Assembly: GCA_963921825.1 (NCBI GenBank)
Contig: OY997595.1
Span: 18,903,228 to 18,967,227 of the forward strand
Length of the DNA: 64,000 nt
DNA from: Erodium maritimum
Taxonomy: Eukaryota; Streptophyta; Magnoliopsida; Geraniales; Geraniaceae
Direction of reading: 5' to 3'
Within the stretch, counting starts at the first letter, position 1, and each line of letters starts with the position of its first letter. Positions 10,562 to 19,812 of this stretch are shown one piece after another. The notes below the pieces were generated by a model. It did not search any database. It saw only the letters and a program-made list of their open reading frames with translations, and was not told the DNA's origin. The position numbers and the translations under genes were made by a program.

Positions 10562-13500
10562 GTGGCACTACCAGCACCACCGAGAGGAGGACCACCGGCA
10601 CGGCAGGGCCGAGTGTATGCACTCACGAATGCTAGAGCTGAGAGACAGTACGCCAGCCATGAGGCCACACAGGGTACGTGTTTACTTTTTAATTCGTGGG
10701 CGTCTTTTCTGTTCGACACTGGTGCATCCCATTCGTTTATTTCTACTTCTTTTGCTCGTTCTTTGGGTTTGAGGGTGGAGTTCCTTAGTAGACCGCTGTG
10801 TCTTGAGACCCCAATTACGGGGGAGGTAGTGTTGGTTACGGTTTGCCGAGATTGTGAGGTACGAGTAGCAGACTGCCCCTTCGTTGGTGATCTACTCATT
10901 CTGGAGATGACCGCCTTTGACGTGATCCTTGGGATGGACTGGCTTGCGAGATACCAGGTGACGACCGATTGCTATCGACGTCAGGTGACGGTGAGGTCAG
11001 GTGACAGAGTTATTACTTGTGTTTTAGGTAGCAAGAGCGGAGTTCTTCTGTCCGCCTTGACTACGGGAGCAGAGAATGAAGTTGTGCGGGATAGCAGAGA
11101 CCTACCGAGAGTAGTGTGTGAGTTTCCGGATGTGTTCCCGGAAGAACTCTCAGGTTTACCGCCAGCGCACGAGTTAGAGTTCCGGATCGACTTGATCCCA
11201 GGCGCTGCACCGATCTCGATGACACCATATCGGTTTGCGCCAGTTGAGTTAGTCAAGTTGAAACGACAACTTGAAGAGTTGCAGGGGAAGGGTTTCATCC
11301 GCCCTAGTGTTTCTCCGTGGGGAGCACCCGCCCTCTTCCTGAAGAAGAAGGGTGGCGCCTTGAGAATGTGCATCGATTATTGGAAGTTGAACCGGGTTAC
11401 AGTAAAGAACCATTATCCGATGCCGAGGATCTATGACCTGTTCGATCAACGGAGGGGAGCGACATGATTCTCCAAGATTGATCTAAGATCAGGCTACTAT
11501 CAGTTGAGGGTCCGCAAGGAGGATGTGGAGAAGACCGCATACCGGACACGGTACAGACACTTTAAGTTTCTAGTGATGTCGTTCGGATTGACGAACGCGC
11601 CAGCAGCCTTCATGGATTTGATGAATGGCATTCTCAGACCGTACCTGGACCAATTTGTTGTAGTTTTTGTTGATGACATCTTAAGGATCGTATTAACTTT
11701 GTTACGTACTCACCAGCTATATGGAAACCTGGAGAAGTGCGAGTTCTGGTTCGCAGAGGTGAAATTCCTCGGACATGTGGTGTCCCGAGATGGTATCTTA
11801 GTCGACCACGCGAAGGTCGATGCAGTTTCGAAGTGGGCGAGGCCCAAGAATGTGTTTGAGATCCGTAGCTTTCTGGGATTTGCAGGATATTAGCGACGCT
11901 TTGTTCAGGACTTTTCACGTTTGGCTGCACCTATGACAACATTGACTCGCAAGGGAGCAGACTAGTGAGTGTGAGCACTCTTTCTCCAAGCTAAAGGCTC
12001 GATTGACTACCGATCCAGTGGTCATTGTTCTGGAGCGAGGAGTAGGCTATGATGTGTACTGTGACGCCTCAGGGGAGGGACTAGGTTGTGTTTTGATGCA
12101 GTCCGGGAAGGTAGTTGCTTATGGCTCGAGACAGTTGAAGGTACATGAGCGCAACTACCCGACCCATGATCTAGAACTGGTAGCAAGAGTATTTGCGTTG
12201 AAGAGCTGGAGACACTATCTGTACGGTGAGCACTTCAGAGTGTTCTCGGATCACAAGAGCCTCAAGTACATTTTCTCCCGGCACGACCTGAACATGCGCC
12301 AAAGGCGATGGATGGAGCTACTTGAGGAGTACAACTTCGAGCTCCTCTATCATCCGGGAAAGGCGAATGTCGTCGCCGATGCTCTGAGTAGGAAGTCGAC
12401 TCATTGCGTGGCTAACATGGCTGTCCGAGAGTGGGACATGCTGAAGGAGTTGAGCTCTTTCAGACTTGAGCTAGAGGAGGTCACGGATGGTATGACTTTA
12501 TGTGCATTAGTGGCTCAGCCCACGTTAGTTGCTCGGGTGCTAGAGGCACAGACCGAGGATGCTCAGACTGCAGGGATTCGTGAGAGACTGGTCGACGGTG
12601 ATGATATCGAAGGTTGGGAGTTGGGTACTGATCAGAGTCTTCGCTATAGAGATCGGTTGTTCGTGCCCCGAGGGTGTAGGGACACGGTGTTGAGAGAGTG
12701 TCATCACTCCTGTCTTGCCGTGCACCCAGGTGGCACCAAGATGTATCGAGACATCCGACGACCGTTTTGGTGGAGCGGGATGCGCAGGGCAGTCACAGAT
12801 TTTGTTTCGAGGTGCCTGACCTGTCAGCAGGTGAAAGCGGAGCATCGGCGTCCCGCTGGCTTACTACAGCCTTTACCGATCTCCGAGTGGAAGTGGGAGC
12901 ACGTTAATATGGATTTTGTATGTGGACTATCGAGGTCGCCTAAGGGGCACGATGCTATATGGGTTGTGGTTGACCGACTGACCAAGTCGGCACACTTTCT
13001 AGCTATGCGGATGAATGATACGGTAGACGTGTTGAGTTGATTATACGTCAGGGAGATTATTCGTCTTCATGGGGTACCGGTGTTAGTTGTGTCTGATAGG
13101 GACCCTCGCTTCACATCCAGATTCTGGGAGAGCCTACAGAAGGCATTGGGGACTGAGGTGCTGCTGAGTACAGCTTACCATCCTCAGACTGATGGACAGT
13201 CAGAGCGCATCATACATATTTTGGAGGGCATGCTTCGAGCTTGTGTGCTAGACTTTCAGGGATCATGGGAGGATCACCTACCTTTGGCAAAGTTCACTTA
13301 CAACAACAGTTATCAGTCCAGCATTGGAATGGCACCATTTGAGGCTTTGTATGGCAGACCATGTAGGTCGCCGGTGTGTTGGGCTGAGGTAGGGGATCGG
13401 AGTTTACTTGGGCCAGATATGGTCAGAGAGACGACCGAGAAGGTCGCATTGATTAGAGAGCGGTTGAAGACCGCACAGAGTCGTCAGAAGAGCTATGCAG

Positions 13501-13964
13501 ACAGACGTCGCAGACCGCTTGAGTTCTCGGTCGGAGACCATGTATTTCTGAGGGTGAGCACGAAGAAGGGCCTACTTCGATTCAACCGTGGTGGAGGCAA
13601 GCTGTCACCGCGCTTCATTGGACCATTTGAGATCTTGGATAGAGTTGGAGCCGTAGCTTATCGGTTAGCTTTTCCACCGCAGCTTGGGAACGTGTATAAC
13701 GTTTTCCATGTGTCCCAACTGCGAAAGTACACGGTAGATCCCTCTCACGTTATCGAGTGGGCAGACATCGAGGTAGCCGATGATGTCTCTTATGAGGAGC
13801 AGCTCATCAGGATTGTGGATACGGGAGAGAAGGTCATGCGGAAGACTAATATACCTTTGGTTCGAGTGCAATGGAATCACCAGAGAGCCGACTCGACCTA
13901 GGAGCGAGAGGACGAGATCCGAGAGAAGTACCCCCACCTGTTCGACCTTTGAGGTACTTTTGCT
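10562..13964 (+). pseudogene. pol: Tekay pol: protease, RT, RNase H, integrase, chromodomain, with several lesions
   Basis: Domains in order: aspartic protease with [10 protein letters not shown] (10710-10740) and the flap/closing motif [11 protein letters not shown] with PVSPWGAP-like [27 protein letters not shown], and the catalytic FVDDIL (11668-11685); RNase H with YCDASGEGLGCVL, TDHKSL-like SDHKSLKY and [12 protein letters not shown]; integrase zinc finger ending CLTCQ, then core residues in MDFVCGL, SDRDPRF and the Glu of TDGQSERI; the GPFEIL and VFHVSQLRKY C-terminal module; and a chromodomain-like tail. Lesions: TGA at 11465-11467 in RT, a short deletion right after FVDDIL, TAG at 11891-11893, a frame change before 12003, TGA at 13038-13040 in integrase, and a TAG near 13899-13901 where the family has Trp (TWE). 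It is therefore dead as a source of enzymes, though domain identity is clear. Confidence 0.93.
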
Positions 13965-13986
13965 TTTCATTTCGAGGACGAAATTC

Positions 13987-14003
13987 TTTTAAGGGGGGTA
14001 GAT
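13987..14003 (+). other. Polypurine tract of Tekay element
   Basis: TTTTAAGGGGGGTAGAT lies immediately before the 3' LTR start at 14004, where plus-strand DNA synthesis is primed. The minus-strand Tekay element has the same tract at 55852-55868. Confidence 0.85.
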
Positions 14004-15332
14004 TGTAAGAACATCTCCCGGTCAATCCCGGATGAACTGGTGAATTCTAGGCAAGTTTGACTTTCGGCCGGAAAAGTCAACCGATGGCTCAGGAAGCCAT
14101 TCGGGACCTTTCCGAGGCCCAAAAAGCTTAGTCGTCATCATGGTTAGCTTAGTTGGGCCGTTTCCTTCAGTTTGACTGTAATATTGGTTAGGTCAAATTT
14201 TGGTCAAACTTGGACTTTATATCGGTTATTTTTCCGATAAAATCTTGGAAAGTTGGAATTTAATTAAGTGAAAGTGACCCCACATGACACTTGTCATGTT
14301 TATCTTGGAGGATGAAAAAGGAGCATCAATTGACTCTTATACCCTCCCAACTTACCTTTAAAGGGATAGGACCCTACGGGGCATTGATTATTGGAGCATG
14401 CGGGCATTGATTATTGGACCCTACGGGGCATTGATTATTGGAGCATGCAGGCATTGATTATTGGACCCTGCGGGGCATTGGTTATCGGAGCCTGCGGACA
14501 ATTGGATGGTTTTACCCTGCGGGGAATGGTTACTTGTGGTTTTCACCCGAGTGTATGCGTCCTGCGGGAGCACTACCTTGGTTCCCTATGACATATGGTC
14601 CTTTGGAGGTATTTCCGAGAATTCCGACGATAAGCGCCCCTTTGGGATTGTTTCCGGTGCCCCGATGTATGTGCCTCCTCTGGACCGAGGGAAATCTGAT
14701 ATGATATGGGTACTCTGGTGGATCGGAATATGGGAACCGATGTGACACCAGAATCTATATGTGGAATGGAGGCTTGAGAAAGCAAGTGGTTGGTGTAATA
14801 TTATTTGTTCCCATTTTAGTAGTTATGATTCGTTCATAGTACTTTTCATGGAATCTTTTTAAGTCATTGTTATCCTTGAGAATGCAGTATTATTCCTTAT
14901 CTATTCTGATTATTAGCATTTCATTGTTTATTCGTTTTTGAGCTGATATTTACGATGTCTTGTTAAGGCATGTTTTATGAGTAAACTAACGATTAAATTG
15001 TTTACGATTTTTTCCTACTGAGCGTAAGCTCACCCCTATAGTTTCTTACTGTTTTTACAGGCGTACCTGATGTCTAGTGAGTTCGAGGCTCGGGAGCTTC
15101 TGGACGTCTTGGGGATTATTCTAGAGTTGTGTTGGTCTTTTGTACTAAACACTATTTATCTTGCTCTTTATGTTGAGCTTTGACTCACATTTGAGGTTTT
15201 CGAACTATTTATTTATGAGGATTTGATGGAGTTTATTTGAGTTGTTAAAAGATTTATCAGCTGTTTGTCATTTTCCATTATTAACTCAGGTCACGTCTCG
15301 AGTTCGGTCAAAATCGGATTTGGGGCGTGACA
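14004..15332 (+). repeat. 3' LTR of Tekay element (1329 bp, internally deleted)
   Basis: Begins TGTAAGAACATC and ends GGGGCGTGACA, followed by the TTGTC target duplication. It is half the length of its partner. After about 14318 it leaves alignment with the 5' LTR. About 55 bp of different sequence follow, then it rejoins at the short tandem array (about 14374). The flanking parts are close matches to the 5' LTR. Confidence 0.9.
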
Positions 15333-15389
15333 TTGTCCTACAATGAGCCGCCTGCGTCGACCCTACAATGATCCACTGCAGGTATCTAA

Positions 15390-15703
15390 GAGCATCTCCA
15401 ATAATAAACCACTAGCTAGTGGTAGTAACTAGTAGTAAGCTCAATTTTGGTCTTCGACCACCCTTCCTTACCACTAGATCTTGAGTGGTAACCACTAGTT
15501 AGTGGTAGCTCTCAAGAAAAAATTAAACATTTTCTCTCTTCACTTCTCAAACCACCTCTCCCTATCACTCCTCCTACCTCATCGTGGGATTAAACTACTA
15601 GATACACTCTCTTATCATCACCTATTAGTTATCATTTTTTTTCTCTTCAATCTCTCGACCACCCCTCTCTTCTACTAGGAAACAACCTCCACTACAGATG
15701 ATC
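15390..15703. mobile_element. Tourist-like MITE (about 314 bp)
   Basis: The segment lies between two TAA triplets (15387-15389 and 15704-15706). It starts GAGCATCTCCAATAATAAACC and ends ACTACAGATGATC, imperfect inverted repeats of the PIF/Harbinger type. No ORF is present. The right end overlaps the probable left end of Harbinger element 2, which has a similar terminus, so the boundary there is uncertain. Confidence 0.5.
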
Positions 15704-16933
15704 TAAGGGTAAATCACTAGCTAATGGTAGCACATAGTGGTCAGAGTATTTTTCACTCGCTCTCTGCCAAACCACTAGTTGTTATCGCTAGCTTTGTAGT
15801 GGTAACTTCCTGCTAGTTGTAGCAACTAGTGGTTTGGCTGTTTTTGTAAATTTTAATAAATATTTGGAAATTCGTATTTTTTTAATTTGACGATGTAAAA
15901 TACAAATTGTTACATTGTATTACTATGATTGTGCTCGACATCTCCAAATTTATCCCAAATGTGATCGATGAGGTCATTATGGTGATGAACTTCTCGATCT
16001 TGGACCCTTGTTCTATTCTCCATGATACTTGCGATGTTCAGCACTAGTGGTGGTCCTCGACAAGTCGTTGCGATCGAGGCACCAATATCCGCAAACGAAT
16101 CAACGGAGTACGGATGTCGTTGATCCTCAACGATCATGTTATGGAGAATAATACAAGCAGTCATGATCACTGCGAGTGAGTTCCTATCCTACATTCGGCT
16201 CGAACGAGTTATGATATGAAAACGAGCCTGCAAAACTCCAAATGCTCGTTCGATATATTTCCTCGCCGCCTCTTGATATTAAGCAAAACACCTTTGTTTT
16301 GGCAGTTGTGTACATGGTATTGTTTTCACAAATGCAACCCAAGGAAAATAAATTCCATCTGTCAAGTAATAAGGGGTAGCGTACTCGTGGTCATTCACCT
16401 TAAACCAAACCGGTGGAGTAAAGCCTCAAATTGGATGCGCAAACAACATTGACTTATTCAGCTCATAGATGTCGTTGTTGGAGCATGAGATTCCTCGTCT
16501 CCTTTCCTTTAATGTACTCTTGCCAAAATCCGATCTATAAGCCGCTTTGTAATTCTTCCTGTCATTTTTTTTCATGTCTGACCAATTCTTAGGATGTCAT
16601 TTGAGCCAATCGTTCATTTTTGGACGTGGACCCATCGAAAAAAGAACAAAAAAGATTGAGAGAAGATGTGTGAAATTGGGAGGGGGAGAATTCAATATAA
16701 AGGGGAAATTAGGGCACCCAATTTAGATTTTATGTGTCACATCTCCATTGGGCCGACACCTATCCGTTGGGGCCAGGTAGGCGTTGTCATGCTGCAGTGC
16801 ATCGTTGTAGGATCATATGTCGAGCCGCGCTGTTCTACAACGCCTCCTGCATTGAGGAATCGTGGTAGGAGGCGTGGCAGCGCCTGCAACAACCATCCTA
16901 CAACGCCTCTGCAGCGATCCACTAGAGCTGCTA
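15704..16933 (-). mobile_element. PIF/Harbinger element 2, internally deleted
   Basis: It is a shortened relative of element 1. Its right end, GATCCACTAGAGCTGCTA, is followed by TAA (16934-16936) and resembles the right end of element 1. Left-end phrases such as AAATCACTAGC match those of element 1 and of the MITE. It holds only the two ends of the transposase gene. Confidence 0.6.
15910..16660 (-). pseudogene. Harbinger transposase remnant (N- and C-terminal ends only)
   Basis: On the minus strand the C-terminal exon (16170-15910) reads CIILHNMIVED, IMENRTRVQDREVHH and NDLIDHIWDKFGD. It matches the same part of element 1 (CIILHNMIIED, TRIQDREVHH, NDLIDHVWAKYGD). Upstream, about 16640-16480 matches the 5' end of the element 1 gene, including the GGACCCATCGAAAAAAGAAC leader phrase. 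The DDE core between them is missing and several frame breaks exist near 16200-16300. It is certainly non-functional. Confidence 0.75.
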
Positions 16934-17147
16934 TAATAGAGGAGTCTTTTTCTTAAGGATGATGGTATGACAATAGACTGATTTGGGTCTATAGATACCC
17001 AAAAGATACAAAAAAAAAGTACAAAAACACCATTAATTGTTTAATCATTAATTCATCAGAAAACATAATTATCACAGTTAATGTTTACATAAAGATATGC
17101 CTTACAAAATATACAAACACGAACATAAAATACTACCGGGCCTCATG

Positions 17148-17938
17148 CTAAGTCGTTGTAACGACGCCACTTCTCGGGATCTCGGACCATCTCCTACCAA
17201 TCATGTTTTGGGAACTCGAGACCGACATTGTATTTGTAGTGTTCCTGTGCATCCATAAGCACCTCGACTTAGATGACATTTGGACCAAGTTCATGGCGGC
17301 ATTGCAAAAAAAAAAAAACTCAACGCCTGAACACATTTGTTCCACTTTCGTTAGTGGTCCTTGCACTGCTTCATGATGTAGGGATATGATTGTCGCTGGA
17401 GGAGTAACCCTTTCCAAGCGTCGAAAACGGTATGTCAATATTTGCATGTGACGTCGGCGTGGAGAAGCCACGTAAAGCATTTCATTAACATATAGTAAGT
17501 GAGCGATATCATTCTCATTCAGTTTTTGGAGATATATTAGACCAAACACGATTATGACAGTGTAGCAGAACTTATAGATGCACTTAGGCGTCATTTTTTC
17601 CGACACTTTCAAATACTCATTGATGCTGTTGATCCAAGATCCGTAATATAGCTGGCGGACAATGGTGATACACTTTTGGAAAAAGGGAGAACCCGAGTGC
17701 ACCTCGACAATCGTCTTTTTACAGGGGAAAAATTGCCGAACGTGCCGATGCCTTGCATAATTTTAATAAAAACATCATTCAACATACGGAACTGTCGTCG
17801 AAACATTTTTGAATCGTGCAATAGGGTCTCGCTAAAGTAATCAGACATGAGGTGTTGCTGAGATTTGACATGATCTTGGTTATTGTACCTCGTAGTATGC
17901 TTCACTGACGACATTTCGTAACGACTCACATAACTCAT
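17148..17938 (-). pseudogene. Harbinger transposase N-terminal fragment joined to an ORF1-like tail
   Basis: A third Harbinger relic. From 17938 down, the frame holds QQHLMSDYFSETLLHDSKMF and RRQFRMLNDVFIKIMQGI, matching the N-terminal part of the element 1 transposase. After a frame change near 17700 it continues with SINEYLKVSEKMTPKCIYKFC and ENDIAHLLYVNE. It then changes character. Around 17260-17150 another frame reads VLMDAQEHYKYNVG and PEKWRRYNDLA, like the C-terminal part of the Myb/NAM-associated ORF1 protein of Harbinger elements. A run of 13 A bases at 17306-17318 and an in-frame stop confirm decay. The join could be original gene order or a rearrangement. Confidence 0.65.
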
Positions 17939-17944
17939 TTTCCG

Positions 17945-18926
17945 ATCCCTGAGTCATCTATCATACCATTGCATAATTGATTGGCATCAGGTCAAATTCG
18001 TCAAAATTAAACGCGACCATGATTGATCGGATAAATGTAGCGTGGACGAGATAAATTCCTCAAAAGAGAACAAGAAAAAGATTGGTGGTGTGACAAAATA
18101 ATACAACTTCGACGTCAACTCATAGCAAAAATATGATAACAATTCAGATTTCTTATTTATTTTAATTTAAAATATGTTAAATTGGTAGGCAGGCGGTGGA
18201 CTCTCTCGGTGCAATTTCCTCGCGCATAATCGGAGCATGTGGCAACATTGAATTAGCTGGTCAAAGTCGCCGTCGTCGTCTATCGTCGAGCTGTCAACGC
18301 CGACTGAATCGTACGCGGCTATAATTCAACGTCTGGAAAGATCGATTTCACTGAAAAAAGAGCGATGTTTCGATTTTTGAGACATAGATCAACACGTAAA
18401 GGGATCCACCGCCCACTCTTAGAGTTCTTCGTGAAAACACACGAATTCATACTCATTGCAAAATATCTCAAACTGGTCTATTAATTTGAACTTTTAAGTT
18501 AAGTAAGATTTCAATACACATGAAAGATCGTCAGGCTCATCATTGCGTTCTTGTTGCAGGCCATTCATTCATAAAAGCATTACGTTCCTGCGGCAGGCCA
18601 TTCATTCATAATCACTTACACAGTTCTGTGAAACAAGCGCACGATCACAACAACTAAACCATCGTGGTTTTGATATAAAAAAAATGAGTTTTCAGCCTTA
18701 CAACAAACTCAAATAATCCACTTAACACCTTTTTTTACCCGTTTTTTCATTTTCTAGATAACTAAAAAATGGAACCGTCACATCACACGTCAACTACATG
18801 ATTGAAAACAGATTGATTCCATCAAATTTAAATACATTTAGTACAAAATTAAAATCAATCAAATTAAATCGATGAGTTCGCCGCCTCCGTCCTAAATCAA
18901 TCATATTACGTTTCAGGTCTATGCCA
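17945..18926. other. Intergenic, nothing recognised
   Basis: No coding domain was seen. A short direct duplication of GCAGGCCATTCATTCATAA lies near 18558 and 18593. The rest is AT-rich spacer. Confidence 0.4.
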
Positions 18927-19096
18927 CTAACCGCAGGGAGCATTGGCATTTTCTTCATGAATGCACCCAGAAGCTACCTGGCAGGCTAGATCGCTAGATA
19001 CAACATCCCACAAGCCATTACCGGCAAGAATGTCTTCTTTCTTTGTAAATGTTACTTCCGGCTCTGATATTACAACTGGTTTTAGATACTTGTCTC
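18927..19096 (-). pseudogene. Isolated exon of a clade-A-like protein phosphatase 2C
   Basis: On the minus strand the exon reads GDKYLKPVVISEPEVTFTKK, then ILAGNGLWDVVSSDLAC. This is the stretch of PP2C phosphatases following the metal-binding SRSIGD motif (GDRYLKP...PEPEV...ASDGLWDV). It starts right after a splice acceptor (ATTCAG), at the place where plant PP2C genes carry an intron. The usual acidic insert before ILASDG is shortened and the Asp of ASDG is Asn here, which would remove a metal ligand. The frame ends soon after, at 18927, without the rest of the domain. No other PP2C exon lies nearby, so it looks like a gene fragment left by duplication or transposon capture. Confidence 0.7.
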
Positions 19097-19112
19097 CTGA
19101 ATCATACCACAA

Positions 19113-19600
19113 AGTGGATTAGTGAGCTACCCAACCATGTAATTACATGTTTGTCATATAGCATGCTACAATACATACACTACGTCCTGTCAAGATCGGA
19201 ATCATTGTAACCGACTGCATCTCTATTTTTATGTAGTTCTCTCTGGATATCCGATATTTTTTCAATTACTCTGAACCAGTCTTTGTCGTGAGATCCGCAT
19301 GTTTAACGGACACTACGAATATTTTCGGATCGAGTCTATAAAATTGAAGTGAACAACGACCGAGATGACATCATAAAAAGGGTCTATCCCCTTAATAATT
19401 ACTTGGATTAACCGGATATTTTAATCATATGGTAGCGTCTTAAACATGATGTTCGGGACTATGTCTTACTAACCTCTGTTTCCGTTATTGTCCTTCTCAA
19501 TTTTATATTTTATAAAATTCCATTTCCATACTAAAAATAATAGATGAGTTTCTATAATAATTTTCTTTTTCTTTTATCAAACTGACCTGAGCTCCCACTT
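19113..19600. other. Upstream intergenic region of NDC1
   Basis: No ORF of note. The part before 19096 on the minus strand probably includes residual intron sequence of the PP2C fragment. Confidence 0.4.
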
Positions 19601-19690
19601 TTTATATATAAAAAAAAGGCTTCCCCTCATCAAATGATACGAAATGTTTACAGCCCAAGGCCCATGAACAGGCCTCAAAGGCCCAATAGG
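19601..19690 (+). promoter_or_regulatory. NDC1 promoter: TATA-like box and GGCCCA elements
   Basis: TTTATATATA lies at 19601-19610. Downstream are AAGGCCCATG (about 19658) and AAAGGCCCAATAGG (about 19678), the GGCCCA type known from TCP-bound site II elements of plant housekeeping genes. They may fall in the promoter or the 5' leader. The transcription start cannot be fixed from sequence alone. Confidence 0.5.
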
Positions 19691-19812
19691 TCTGTGATGT
19701 TTTGTTCCCGCCCACCCATCGGCCCCGAGACCAACCCTGCATTGCAGCGAGCCGAGCTAACCCCCAAACCCTCCCTCTTCCTCCTCATTTCTCCGACAGC
19801 CAACCCTCCCAA

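Larger units (their letters stand above)
5271..15332 (+). mobile_element. Tekay/Del-type Ty3-gypsy (chromovirus) LTR retrotransposon, complete but inactive
   Basis: A full-length 10,062-bp insertion. The 5-bp target duplication TTGTC is exact (5266-5270 and 15333-15337). Both LTRs start TGTAAGAAC and end GGGGCGTGACA. A PBS to initiator Met-tRNA follows the left LTR, and a purine tract precedes the right one. The order gag, protease, RT, RNase H, integrase, then a chromodomain-like tail ending REKYPHLF defines the Tekay (Del) chromovirus group. Chromoviruses of this group usually insert in heterochromatin. The insertion lies inside Harbinger element 1. Coding lesions are described under gag and pol. 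Confidence 0.93.
3505..15386 (-). mobile_element. PIF/Harbinger element 1, split by a Tekay retrotransposon
   Basis: The two arms are 3505-5270 and 15333-15386. Together they hold a minus-strand DDE transposase pseudogene and ends of the type shared by the other Harbinger copies here. The right end reads TGATCCACTGCAGGTATC followed by TAA, the usual Harbinger target. The left end, near the phrase GGTGATAAACCATTAG, is degenerate and set only to within about 20 bp. The TTGTC duplication of the inserted retrotransposon joins the arms cleanly. Confidence 0.6.
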
